DNA from: Rhizomys pruinosus
Taxonomy: Eukaryota > Chordata > Mammalia > Rodentia > Spalacidae
Direction: 5' to 3'
Length of the DNA stretch: 64,000 nucleotides
NCBI GenBank assembly: GCA_009823505.1
Contig: VZQC01013986.1
Location: 863,073 to 927,072, forward strand
Below the pieces are notes generated by a model. That model was not told where the DNA came from and did not search any database. It saw only the letters and a program-made list of their open reading frames with translations. Positions 1 through 9,699 of this stretch are shown here, piece by piece. How positions within the stretch are numbered: the stretch's first letter is position 1; each line of letters starts with the position of its first letter. The position numbers and the translations under genes were made by a program.

Positions 1-300
1 CCTCTGGAAGGTTGTGGAAAGTCCAACAAGTAGAACTTCCCAGAAGGGAGACTGAGATTATAGGGTGTGCCCTTGAAGAGCTTGTTGGATCCAGCTCCTC
101 CCTCTTTTATTCTGTCATTCTTGGCTCCAGGTGAAGAGCTTTGCTGTGCCACATCTTGCTGCCATGCGGTGACACCAAAGGCCCCAAACGCCAGGTACAA
201 ATAGATCGTGGAGTGAGACCTGTAAGACTGTGAGCTAAAATAAACCTTTTCTTCATATAAGCTGATCTCAGGTAATTTGTTACAGCAATGGAAAACCAGT
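1..300 (+). repeat. MaLR-type (ERVL-MaLR) LTR, 3' portion
   Basis: The tail pattern, a 'gtgagctaaaataaacc' polyadenylation-signal segment near 230-246 followed by a 'ggtaatttgttacagcaatgg' type end near 270-290, is typical of the 3' end of old mammalian MaLR LTRs as I know them. The 5' part lies outside the window. No internal region follows, so a solo or truncated LTR is likely. Exact subfamily cannot be given without alignment. Confidence 0.5.
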
Positions 301-925
301 ACTTTATGTTAACTAGTCAATAAAGCCATGTTGTGCTTCAGTTAAAAAATGTTTGACACTGGAGACAGCCTAGCCCACTGGCTCTTGTGACATTCCTGAC
401 ATTTTTTCTACATCTTGTGTACTGTTTAATCTTAGTATTACTTGCAGGCTTTTGGATTTACCATCTTTTCTTCAAGCCTCCACATCTAGATGTATTTACC
501 ATGTCAATAAAAGCCCTTGTATGTCAAATAGTTACCAAAGCGAGAAGCTGAGAGGTTATCGAAACTGCCCTGTTTCACCTAGCCTGCTCTTCCAAAGGGA
601 AGCAGAAACCAGTGTGTTCCACCGCCGCCCCCCCCCCCCCCCACGCAACTCTCTTCCTTTGATGCTGCCCCTACCTTGAACCAGATCCTGGTCATAAATG
701 ATCAACCCCTTTCAGAGAGACTTCGCTAGTTGTTATTCCACTCTGAGTCCTTCAGCTCCATCTACCACATTGGTTTGCCTGAGTAACACCCCCCCAAGTC
801 TGTCTTATTTCAAACCACCCTTCAACCCACACTGTGCCAGAATCACCAGAGGAAGGTGTAACAATGAAAGCCACCACTATCCACATCATTTTATTGGGTC
901 TGGACAGATTTAGCTTTTACGTTTA
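301..925. other. Unrecognised sequence with a 15-base poly-C run
   Basis: No repeat family or exon is recognised. The only distinct feature is an uninterrupted run of C at about 628-642, preceded by a short GCC-rich stretch; the proline-rich frame across it is produced by that run. The stretch may hold decayed repeats too old to see by eye. Confidence 0.5.
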
Positions 926-929
926 TTTA

Positions 930-2165
930 TTTAATAACATTTTATTGATTCTTTAAGAATTTCGTACAGTATATTTCCATCATATTCAGACCCCTCTCAC
1001 ATCTCTTCTCCATGTACGCTCACTGTCCCTCCCCTCGTACTTCATGTCCTCTATTTTTTAAGGTCGACTGAGTCTAATTTGTGTCCCCCAAATCCTCCTG
1101 GGTATGGGTCCATCCCCTGGAGTACAGTCAACCTATCTGGCATCACGCTCTGAAAGAAAACTGAGTTCCCCACTCCAGTATCTATCAGTTACCAGTAGTT
1201 CCTCAGCTATGGCTGGAGCTTCTTGCCCATTTCTCAGTTTTTGCTGATTTTTGTCTGGCTTCAGCTTGCTCAGGTCTTACACATGCTTTCAAGGCCATTT
1301 TGAGTTCATATGTGGAACTGCCCTACTATGTCCAGACAACATGGTTTCCTTGACTCCTTCTTCCACCTCTGGGTCTTACGATCTTCTGCCCTCTCTTCTG
1401 CAATGATCCCTGAGCTTTAGGAGGAGAATGCATGATAGAGGTGTCCCATTCAGTGCTGAGCACTCCACAGTCTCTTCTTTGCATTTTGACCAGTGGTCTC
1501 TGGGTCAATTATCATCTGCTGCAGGAAGAAGCTTCTCTTGTGAGAGTAGGGAGATGCACTAGTCTGTGGGAATAACAGGAAGTCATTAGGATTGGTTTAA
1601 TACTATGTCCATTCTGCAAACAATAGTAGTGGGCTCCAACTTATGGCTGTGTCCTGTCTAGCCACAGGTTCTTGGCCCTGATAACAGCACCAGGTCTGGG
1701 CTCCATCTTGTGAAGTGGGCCTTAAATACAATCAGAAAGTAGTTGGTTACTCTAATAACAATAGTACCACTATCGCACCAGGGGGTAGTCATAATTGTGG
1801 CTCACAGGATTTACAGCTGAGTAAGACTGGTGATTATTTTGCACTCCAGATAGCATGTTTAGCATCTAATAGCACTATGGAAACCAGCCAGTACAGATGA
1901 AGTTTAGAGCTCGCTATCAGCTGTTCTCAGTGTTGTTAGTTCTTCAACTCATGTATGTAGTGTCTTCAGCAATAGGGTCTCAGTCAAGTTCTTGTGGGTG
2001 ACCAGAAGCAATCCAATAGTCATTATTATTTGAGGATTTATGGGAAGCTTCTGGTCAACGACTCCAACAACTTCAAAAGAGGAAGTCCCTTCCTGGTTTG
2101 GGCTTTTTTATTTGCTAGTGTTTGGTTTCTGGTAGGAGCACTGTCTCCCCATTATAGGTTAACCA
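930..2165 (-). mobile_element. LINE-1 3'UTR, antisense, 5'-truncated
   Basis: The stretch begins with the reverse complement of an A-rich L1 3' end (ttttattgattc, near 945) and then matches, block by block, two other antisense L1 3'UTRs here: the 'agaagcttct' block at 1529 recurs near 17836, and the 'ttcagcaatagggtct' block at 1964 recurs near 18210 and 54877. No ORF2 remains, so the copy is 5'-truncated. It is non-functional. It ends at a GATA microsatellite. Confidence 0.75.
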
Positions 2166-2168
2166 TGG

Positions 2169-2185
2169 TAGATAGATAGATAGAT

Positions 2186-2223
<38 letters not shown>

Positions 2224-2239
2224 AATAGATAGATAGATA
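2169..2239. repeat. (GATA)n microsatellite
   Basis: About 17 GATA units with two interruptions (a GATGATA phase slip near 2184 and GAAATA near 2222). It abuts the 5' end of the antisense L1 3'UTR. Likely polymorphic in length. Confidence 0.95.
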
Positions 2240-2449
2240 AGACAGAATAAACAAGAATTCTCAGAGTAAAGCAAGCTTCTGTATTGTCCCTGTGTGTAAG
2301 ATCTGAAATTTCCAGGACAGTCACTTTATTTACTCATTCAATAAATATGTAGTATCTACAATGTGTCAGTCACTTTCTTAAATGAATGATAAAGTCTTTA
2401 GGAAAGAGGTGCTCGGAGTTTTTGAGAAAGGAAGCTCAGCGATGCCAGC

Positions 2450-2735
2450 TGAGGACCCTGCATCCAAAGTCATGGGGACCAGAATTATTTTAGATTTTGG
2501 CCTTTTCAGATTCTTTAATATTTGCTCAAGCATAATGAGATATATTGGGAAATGTATTTATGTTTCCTATGAACCTTATCTATATATGGCCAAGGTAGAC
2601 TTATACTATGTTTTTATACTTTTGTGCATGAAAGAGTTTCATGGTGCAGAGTTTTCTACTTGCAGCATTCTGTCTGTGCTAAAAAAGTTTGTATTTTCAG
2701 ATTAGGGATTCTAAGCTTATAAAAAGTTATGAAGT
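2450..2735 (+). repeat. Possible old Tigger-type DNA transposon relic
   Basis: Segments such as 'attttggccttttcagatt' near 2494 and 'tttgtattttcagattaggg' near 2687 resemble the AT-rich ends of a mammalian MER/Tigger-type non-autonomous element, from memory. Divergence is high and no terminal inverted repeat or target duplication could be fixed. It could also be unrelated sequence. Just upstream, 2325-2375 has a 'cattcaataaatatgtagtatctac' style relic of the kind left by L2/MIR elements. Confidence 0.35.
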
Positions 2736-2744
2736 TCATGGTTA

Positions 2745-2885
2745 TTGAATAATACCTACTTCTAGGCACTATGCTAGATACAAATGTATTTATTTATTGT
2801 ACTCACCCTGTAAAGAATGGATTATCTCCATTTGACAGATGAGAATTTGAAGCTTAAATAATTTCCCTGAGCACATAACACCATT
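2745..2885 (-). repeat. MIR SINE relic, antisense
   Basis: The order 'ctaggcactatgctagat', a spacer, 'atctccatttgacagatgag' and 'ttccctgagcac' follows the reverse complement of the MIR 3' half and core (the segment read as 'tcatctgtaaaatgg' in the sense direction). MIR is a pre-rodent family, so this marks old undisturbed sequence. Confidence 0.65.
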
Positions 2886-2894
2886 TTGTTTATT

Positions 2895-2985
2895 TCTTAT
2901 GATGGTGCTTCAGATTGCATTTATGGGCTCATATACCAGGCAAGTTCTCTAGTACTGAGCTACATCCCGAGCACAACAAAACTAT
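2895..2985 (-). repeat. ID-like tRNA-derived SINE relic, antisense
   Basis: The reverse complement carries a diverged tRNA-type head: 'accaggcaagttctctagtactgagctaca' as read on the plus strand is the usual look of an antisense ID/B4 head with its A box. Tail and target duplication are not clear. Confidence 0.5.
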
Positions 2986-3084
2986 GCTACACAGAAGATT
3001 TAGGATGAACTTCCAGACTCCAAAAATAATGCTCTTAATGGTTCAATACAAACTTTAAATTTATAAGTAACTTCTTAGATTGCT

Positions 3085-3280
3085 GCCTATGTTAAGTCTT
3101 AAGGGAAAGAAAGAAAGCAGGCCAAGCAAGTGTCAGGAGATGAAGCTAGTAAACAGCATTCCTCCATGCCTTATGCTTCAAGTTCCTGTCTGAACTTCTA
3201 CCCCAGTTCCTCTGGATGATGAACTATAAGCTATAAAGTAAAATAAACCCTTTCTTCCCTCCCTCCTTGTGAAAAGAACA
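3085..3280 (+). repeat. Rodent LTR-like interspersed repeat, 3' part
   Basis: Shares the layout 'caagc...gtaaacagcattcctccatg...ctataagct...aataaaccctttctt' with fuller copies at 30424-30775 and 50192-50570 on the plus strand and, inverted, at 36244-36675 and 51120-51470. An AATAAA signal sits near the 3' end. I know this as a very abundant rodent repeat but cannot name it safely; an ERVL-type LTR or a non-autonomous hAT are candidates. Confidence 0.6.
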
Positions 3281-3612
3281 GTTATGGGGCCATGGAGATA
3301 ACTCAGGTGTACTGCCACACAAGTATGAGGACCTGAATCTGGTTCTCCAGCACCCACATTAATAGTTAGGTGTTGTAACACACCCATGCCCTGGGAGGAG
3401 GCAGAAGGATCCTTGGGGCTCACTGTGCAGACTCTAGCTGGGGTGCTGAGTTGAGTGAGAGACCGCCCCTGTGTCAGAAAAACAAGGTGGGTAGTAACTG
3501 ACTAAGACACCTGACATCCACCCCCAGCTTCCACATGCATGGAAACAGACATGGACACACATCCCTCCATATGTACATGCATACTCTGCACTTACACACA
3601 TAAACATATAAA
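3281..3612 (+). repeat. B4/RSINE-type composite SINE
   Basis: A tRNA-like head ('ggggccatggagataactca') is followed by a degraded B1-like middle ('ctgggaggaggcagaaggatcc', 'gagagaccgcccctgtgtcag') and a tail of 'acacctgacatccacccccagcttccaca' type ending in CA/A-rich sequence. That order is the B4/RSINE1 composite. Diverged and old. Confidence 0.65.
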
Positions 3613-3778
3613 GAATGATTATGAACATATAAAGAAGAGAAAGAATAAGAAAGATATTTAAGGCCCAAAGATGAGTGGTTGATAAGACTTGGGCACATGT
3701 TGTGTGTGGAGAGAGGCGTTGGAGAAGCGAAGAGAAACAGAGGAAGTGACTTTTATAAAAAGCTCTTGATACTTAGAC

Positions 3779-3905
3779 TCAAGCAGTGGTTCACTGCTCC
3801 ACATCAACAACAGAATCAATTAGGGAGTGTTTCAAACTATGAGGTAGACAAATAACAAACACCGAAGGCCTTTTGAAACATTCGCATTTAGAAGCCTCTA
3901 AAAAT
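3779..3905 (+). repeat. MER5-like hAT-Charlie relic
   Basis: The start 'aagcagtggttcactgctcc', then 'caacagaatcaattagggagtgt' and 'cattcgcatttagaagcctc', follows the left-to-centre order of the MER5A consensus as I remember it. The right terminus is lost where the antisense B1 begins. The preceding 3613-3778 is unrecognised. Confidence 0.45.
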
Positions 3906-3958
3906 TAATATTAAATATCACCCATGAGTAGTACAGATGTTCATAAGGCTTCTCTTTA

Positions 3959-4079
3959 CGTTTTGTTTTTCAGACAAGGCCTCACTCTGTGGCTCAGGAT
4001 GACCTTAAACTCATGGCAATGCTCCTGCCTCAGCCTTCTAAGTACTGTGATCACAGGTGTGAGCCCCCATATCTGGCTT
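3959..4079 (-). repeat. B1 SINE, old, antisense
   Basis: Plus-strand order 'cagacaaggcctcactctgtggctcagg...cctgcctcagccttctaagtactg...ggtgtgagcccccatatctggc' is the reverse complement of a diverged B1. Shorter than a young copy and lacking the clear internal duplication, so probably a proto-B1 type. Confidence 0.75.
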
Positions 4080-4136
4080 CGTAAACTTTCTCGATTGTGT
4101 TCCATATGCTAAGTGACATAGTATAAAAGTGATTTT

Positions 4137-4362
4137 TTTTTTCTGTATGTGTATGATGTACTGTCTGCATCCAAGTTTGTGCACCCGTGTCGTGCAATGC
4201 CGCGGAGGTCAGAAGAGGGTTTTGGATTCCCCTGGAACTGGAGTTCTCCTGGAATTGGAGTTTCAGACGGTTCTCAGCCACCATGTGGGTGCTGGGGATC
4301 GAACCCGGGTCCTCTGCAAGAGCAGTCGGCGCTCTTAACCACTAGGCCATCTCTCCAGCCCC
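4137..4362 (-). repeat. B2 SINE, young subfamily with 17-bp internal duplication
   Basis: Antisense B2 with poly-T (the A tail) at 4132-4141, body, and tRNA head ending 'ggccatctctccagcccc'. A 14-bp target duplication 'taaaagtgattttt' lies at 4124-4137 and 4363-4376. The body carries the extra 'ctcctggaattggagtt' unit seen also at 9791-10030, 48448-48695 and (damaged) 36903-37161. Box A and box B regions of a Pol III promoter are recognisable in the head. Confidence 0.93.
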
Positions 4363-4439
4363 TAAAAGTGATTTTTAAAGAAAATTTCAGTCACATTCTC
4401 TTTTGCTCACATTCACTTACTGGAACAGCGGAACAGCTG

Positions 4440-4565
4440 TCTATGTGGTCACCATCATCACAGTCCAGTGTGCTCACCATCACCATGGTCCATATGCTCA
4501 CATCACCAAGGTCAGTGTGCTCACCGCCTGTAGAGTCTGCATGTTCAGCATCAGCATGGTCCTTA
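4440..4565. repeat. Degenerate CACCATCA-rich minisatellite
   Basis: Four or five imperfect units of roughly 25-30 bp built on 'gtgctcaccatcaccatggtcc' recur (near 4446, 4470, 4494, 4517 and 4545), with variable spacers. Frames across it are His/Ser/Pro rich only because of the repeat. 4600-5080 beyond it holds nothing I recognise; a T12 run is at 5085-5096. Confidence 0.55.
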
Positions 4566-5139
4566 TTGTCACACAGGCATAAATGTCATCAAGATTAGAC
4601 AAACTTAAAGAAACGGAAGAAAGAAAGGAATTTATTTTCTCAAATTTAATGAGAAAAATACAATAGCAAAGGCAGTTATCTTTAAAGCTTCTGCAATAAA
4701 GGTAGAGAAATACCATAAAAACACAACATGCTTCTGAAACCTCAATTTCCTGTGAGTCATCCTCAGGGGAATACACTATGAAGAGAATCAGCACAGAATC
4801 CAGATGGGAAGCTTCCTCCAGCTACCTTGGAGCTGAGCAGGGCGTCCTGTGAAGTCAGTTGTTTGGGATTTCTTATTCTACACTAGTCTGCATAAGAAAT
4901 GCATGATCCAGCTTTTTCCCTCCCCCGCTCTGTTTTTCTCTCAGTTGTCTTATCTCAAGTGCTCCCTGTAAAATGCCCAATGAAAGAAGATTTTCGTATT
5001 TCCTGAATTCAGTAACAACTCTGAGAACTTTCTTTGCATCATTTCTTTAAGTCGCTTGCTTGAATTAAGAATAGATGGCTACTCTTTTTTTTTTTTAAGA
5101 CTCCATGAAACAATTATGTACAACCAACAGAAAACAATC

Positions 5140-5340
5140 CATGGGTGGCTGATGTAGCTCCATCTGATGCAATGCTGCCTGGTAAGGGCAGAGCCTTGGA
5201 TTTGGTCCTCAGGACCACACGTACTGGGTTGGTGGTATATATGGTAACCCCAGAACTTGGGAAGTGGAAATGTGAAGAGCAGAGGATCAAGGTTATCACC
5301 AATTACATATCAAGTTTGAGGCCAAACTGAGATACTGGGA

Positions 5341-5382
<42 letters not shown>

Positions 5383-5396
5383 CTCTCTCAAAAAAA
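5140..5396 (+). repeat. B4 SINE (ID-B1 fusion) with expanded (CT)n
   Basis: An ID-like head ('ggctgatgtagctccatctgatgcaatgctgcctgg') precedes a B1-like half ('tggtatatatggtaacccc', 'gtttgaggccaaactgagat'), the B4 order. The 3' end has grown into a (CT)n array at 5343-5389 followed by A7, where B4 copies normally have 'ccctgtctcaaaa'. Confidence 0.7.
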
Positions 5397-5522
5397 GCAA
5401 TTCATCATGAAGAATAACAGAACAAGAGATTGATTTAAACTAATAAGTTAATATGGGATAATGTACTGAGTATGAAAGGTTAGCATAAATGGTCATATTT
5501 TGTATTCTTATGCAGTTGTAAA

Positions 5523-5588
5523 TAAGTAAATCCTATAAACTAGTACATTTTTCTATAAGTAAATCCTATAAACTAGTGCATTTTGTAG
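5523..5588. repeat. 33-bp tandem duplication
   Basis: The 33-bp unit beginning 'taagtaaatcctataaac' at 5523 is repeated directly at 5556 with only a few differences (an a/g change after 'ctagt' and the final bases). Sits in otherwise unrecognised AT-rich DNA. Confidence 0.9.
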
Positions 5589-5589
5589 G

Positions 5590-6245
5590 CATTATTACTA
5601 TTTGAGTAATTGTGACTATTTGGCCAAGTTTTCAACTCTTACAAAAATCAACAGTTTCTCTAATTCATCTCTTTCCAATTTTAAATTTTATAAGTTGGCT
5701 TTATTCAAACTTACAAGGCCAGTTTGGAGCTGAAGTTAATAAAGCTTGTTAGCCCATGTCCCTAAGTGGACTCACTTCTGTCAGGACTGAGGAGAGAGCT
5801 GTAGGGCTGGGAACCTGCTGAGGGCTGCTGTTCCTGAGGACTCTTAGTCTGCTGAGAATGGAGCAGAGCAGACTCCATAGGTGGTCCAGATGGAAATGAT
5901 CAAGTCTGCCACAGTGACTGGACAGAAGGCAGCTGTATCTATACACTGACCACAGCCTACTCAGGGGAGCGAGGCAGAAGCCTGAGAATCTGGACAAGAG
6001 GGTGTGACATCACTCTCTCCACACTCATACACTCTTCATTGTGAATATGGTCATTTTTCACTTACAAAATGATTGGAATGGGGAGAGATTTTGTTTTCTG
6101 CCAGGTTTGCTTAGAATGCTGGATTTTAATAGGTCTCAGTAACACCAGGTACAAGGAAAGGATTAGATGCACTGGTCGAAAGTTGTACGTGCTCTGAGAA
6201 AGTGAAGGCGCTAGAAGACCTTAACTCATTTGATAGTGGGTCTTG

Positions 6246-6248
<3 letters not shown>
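5590..6248. other. Unrecognised sequence
   Basis: No known repeat, exon signature or RNA gene is visible. Short open frames here lack any recognisable domain and are of chance length. Confidence 0.5.

Positions 6249-6285
<37 letters not shown>
6249..6285. repeat. (TG)n microsatellite
   Basis: About 18 uninterrupted TG units, continuing as diverged TG/TA-rich sequence to about 6325. It adjoins the tail side of an antisense B4-type SINE and probably grew from its CA-rich tail. Confidence 0.95.
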
Positions 6286-6289
<4 letters not shown>

Positions 6290-6290
<1 letters not shown>

Positions 6291-6572
6291 GTGTGTGTAT
6301 ATCTGCACATGTACATGTGTGTTGAGACCAGAGGTTTGATGGAGGGTATTTTTCTTGAACATTTTTTATCTTACTATTGAGCCAGGCTCTCTCACATGAA
6401 CTCAAAACTTGCCGATTCAGCTTGGCTAGCTAGCCAGCTTGCCCTGGGACCCCCGCCTCCATCTCCCAGGCACTGACATGCTTGCCAGCCTTTATGTGGG
6501 TGCTGGGGCTCTGGACTCTGCTCTGATTGTGTGGCAAGCATTTCATCCACTGATCTATGTCCCCAGGCCTCT
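6290..6572 (-). repeat. RSINE1/B4-type SINE, antisense
   Basis: Plus-strand order 'ttgagccaggctctctcacatgaactcaaaacttgc', 'gctagctagccagcttgccctggg', 'catctcccaggcactgacatgc', 'gtgggtgctggggctctgg', 'gatctatgtccccaggcc' is the reverse complement of the rodent B4/RSINE1 composite, ending in the tRNA head. Confidence 0.75.
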
Positions 6573-6574
6573 TG

Positions 6575-7656
6575 ATCCTTTTGAGAGCATTATACTCATC
6601 ATGATCCTGTAAGGCAGGAAAGGATTCTCAGTATTTCTTAAAGACAGATTGCATCACCCTTCTTGGTAGCAGCCCATCTAAATTTATGTAATATGCATGC
6701 ACAAAGACATTTATCTACAGTGGATGTTGAATCCCCAGTCTATAATGTTGTAATGCATGTCCCTGGCTGTGCTGAAGAGTCTGTGAGATTCTGCCTTTGG
6801 ACTCTACCAGACAGCATCATCCATGTTGGGCAGCTCTGAGCACCATTACATCCATAGAAACATCAGAAATATCCACAGTATGATTCCTCCCCTGATCAAA
6901 ATTCCATGAAAATTGAAACCAGGGCTGTATTTTTCATTTCTAACCAAAATTAACTTTGCAACTGTGTTGTCCAGATGTACTGCATCTTTGACAGTTGTTT
7001 ATCCACTGTACACAAGGATGGCTTTGGAAAACAGAGAAGCTGTTGATTTGGCAGTTGACAGTCAATGCACTTGGGTAGATGTTTCTGGAACACTTACTGG
7101 AAATATGAATGTTTGACTGACTCAGAGGATGGATTTGTTTGGTTCTCAGCCAATCAATCTCTTGCTAAATCCCTAAAATCTTTCAGGCAACTTGGCTTTT
7201 TATTGTGTTCTATTGAGGTACAGCCATTTTCAGGGGAGTACTGGGGCATTCAAATTATGGACCCCCTCAAATGGCTTGCACATGGGAGTGCATTACAAGT
7301 CTCTGAATGGCTCTGAGTTTCCATGATTATTCTGTAGGAAGAAGAAGAGATTTGTGTGTTCCCGTTTGGGGCCATTGATGAGTTTGTACCCTGCATTGAA
7401 AGCCATTTAGAGTCATCTAGTTATTTTACTGGGTTGTACCCATAAGGATATGTAATAACAATTAATAATTAGATAGGGTTTAACATTCCCCCAAACCGTG
7501 TTAAAACTCAGATTCAGAAACCAGACTGAGTCTGTACCATTTGGAGGGAATTATAAGAGTGTAATGAGTGGAGATAATTAGTATACCTTAGAGTTTCATT
7601 TAAAGCATCTTTCCTATGTCTTAGATGGAACAGCCATTGCAAAAATATCATTTGTA
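6575..7656. other. Unrecognised sequence
   Basis: About 1.1 kb without a repeat I can name. Overlapping frames at 6913-7116 and 7065-7316 show no domain, no splice context and no codon bias I can judge, so I do not call them genes. One of the larger candidate single-copy blocks in the window. Confidence 0.45.
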
Positions 7657-7868
7657 GGAGCTGGAGAGATGGCTCAGTGGTTAAGAGCACTGGCTATTTT
7701 GCAGAAGACCTGGGTTTGATTCCCAGTACCCACATGGTGACTAACTCCAGGTAACTCCAGGTCCAGGGGATCTGATAGTAACTTCTGACCTCCATGGGCA
7801 TTGCACAACACAGGTACACTTACACATATGCAGGCAATACACTCATACATGTTAAATTAAAATAATAA
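7657..7868 (+). repeat. B2/B3-type SINE, older
   Basis: Sense copy with head 'ggagctggagagatggctcagtgg', box-B-like 'gggtttgattcccag', body 'ccaggggatctgatag...cttctgacctcc' and an A-rich 'aaattaaaataataaat' tail. It has lower match to the young B2 copies than those at 4137 or 48448 and lacks the 17-bp duplication. Confidence 0.9.
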
Positions 7869-7875
7869 ATATCAC

Positions 7876-8210
7876 AGATTGTGTGGTTTAAAGAATATAA
7901 TTTTCTCTTTTGTCTCTGGGGGTTAGAGAGCCAAGAGCAAGCCATTGAAGGCTGTGCTCCAGTACAGGCTGCCCTCGTGACTTGTGGATGTCTGTTACAT
8001 TGTTGAGGTGAGGCTGGGACAGTGACACAGGGACACAGGGTGGGAGAAGAGCCCTACTTCTCTTGTGTATGGGCAGGAACCCCATGCTGAAGGCCCCCTG
8101 CCTTTTGATGTCCTAGAAACTTAATTCTGACCCAAAGCCCCATTTCTAAATACCTATTATGCTAAGGGATTAAGGTTTCCACATATGGATTTGGTGTCAG
8201 GCTGTAACTT
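7876..8210 (-). repeat. Ancient mammal-wide repeat, probably LTR-type, antisense
   Basis: 'gattgtgtggtttaaagaatataattttctc' at the left and 'aagccccatttctaaatacctattatg...ggattaaggtttccacatatgga' at the right follow a mammal-wide repeat I remember ('cccatctccaaata...aacatatgaattt'). Highly diverged; family name not given because I cannot align it. Confidence 0.4.
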
Positions 8211-8257
8211 AGTGCAGAGCAGCCTGTGTTGTCACTGCATCAAAATCAATGCTTTCT

Positions 8258-8260
<3 letters not shown>

Positions 8261-8297
<37 letters not shown>
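8261..8297. repeat. (GT)n microsatellite
   Basis: About 18 perfect GT units. 8300-8875 downstream holds AT-rich sequence with no recognised element. Confidence 0.95.
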
Positions 8298-8298
<1 letters not shown>

Positions 8299-8299
8299 T

Positions 8300-8875
8300 A
8301 CAAACTCTCATCTGCTCCTGGGACAGTCAGTGGTCAGACTTCTGGTCTCATTTATAGCTGGGCTATAAATATAAGTGCCTTGGGTAGAAGTTTTTGATTC
8401 TCTTACACTATTGACTCTATTCCTGCGGGAATCTTTGTGTTCAATTTTGGACTTTTCTGTTTATCCATGCATCTCTTCTCTGAAAATCATTCAAATTTCT
8501 GGCTCTTATTTATTCACTTTTTCCTAGTGAGATTAATAGTATGTTAGAGATTACTAGTATCTGAACAGAGTCTGGAGTGAATATGACTAATCTAATGTAT
8601 TAGTCACTGTATTCTAAGTAACCAAAATGGCAAAAATATCACTCCTTAACAGGATTAAGTATTACATTAAGTGTATTAAGTGTTTTATTTCAGTTGAATC
8701 AATTAGTTGATTCAACAGTTTTATTGTATATTAATATACTCTCTACTTTCCCTCTATATATTAGATTATCTCTTTAACCATACAAATAATTTAACCTGTT
8801 TTGTTGTATTTAAATGTATATGTTTGTATCTTTGTATATAAACTTGGAATAGCCTGTAAGCAAGAATATGTCCTC
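8300..8875. other. Unrecognised AT-rich sequence
   Basis: No repeat family recognised by eye. Contains runs such as 'attaagtattacattaagtgtattaag' that are locally repetitive. It may be the 5' continuation of the L1 3'UTR that starts to be recognisable near 8880. Confidence 0.4.
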
Positions 8876-8879
8876 TAAC

Positions 8880-9133
8880 TCCCTACCCCCTCTAAGATAA
8901 CATTTTACTAACTACAAAAGAAGAATCCTTATATTTACAGACAAATATCCCAGACACCACTCAGAAAGGAAGTTTCTTTTGCACCAGATGAGAATAGTGC
9001 AGAGTCCACAACTGGACACACAGACATGGTCTGTGAATGGCTCATGTCTAGGTGACACACCTACAATGCAAACTCTACACACAAGACCCAAGCATCATAG
9101 AACAAGAACCCAAGAAGGCATTAACTACTTCTT
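8880..9133 (+). mobile_element. Sense L1 3'UTR, upstream half (split copy)
   Basis: The sequence up to the 15-bp target site at 9119-9133 continues logically after 12917 ('aactctcattaataaagctcctccatgcaac...'), where an L1-like A-rich 3' end is reached near 13536. I infer one older sense L1 3'UTR cut in two by the antisense L1 between them. Family assignment of this half is weaker than for the downstream half. Confidence 0.5.
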
Positions 9134-9699
9134 TTTTAAAATATTATCTCATTTTTAAAACATTTTTATTGAAGTTATGTGCATTTCATACATCATTTCT
9201 CATTCCAATCTAGATTCACCTTGTCTTCCATGTCCCCCACCCCAACCAAGTTCATGCACCCTGCCATCCCTGCCCTGTATCTTTTTCTGATTCTTTTCAA
9301 AGTGCTTTCAAAGCAGAGGATTATTGTCCTTGGGGGAACTGTTTCAGTCCTTTCCCTGTTCCTCTGCTGTTGTTCCCTCCAACCTGTACCACTTCAACAT
9401 ATATGTTCCACCTATACTAAAATTATATCATCTGTACACAAACTGTCATTTCCATATCATATTTCAGGATTCACATTTTTCCTTTTTAAATTTATATTAC
9501 TCTAAATTATGCCTACATATCTTCCACCCATACACCAAGATTAACAAGTCTAAAAATAAGTAGTGGGTTAATTCTAGACCCTAAGGGATTTACATTATCA
9601 GAGCAAAGTTGCTTTCAGGAAAAGCAACATTGATGTTGCTCAGTTTGCTTTACAACTTGTTGCTTGGTGCTGGCATCCACAAATGAGGGATACCATTCG

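Noticed and set aside
4149..4598. 149-residue plus frame across 4149-4598
   Set aside because: Its first half is antisense B2 (similar peptides appear at every antisense B2) and its second half a minisatellite.
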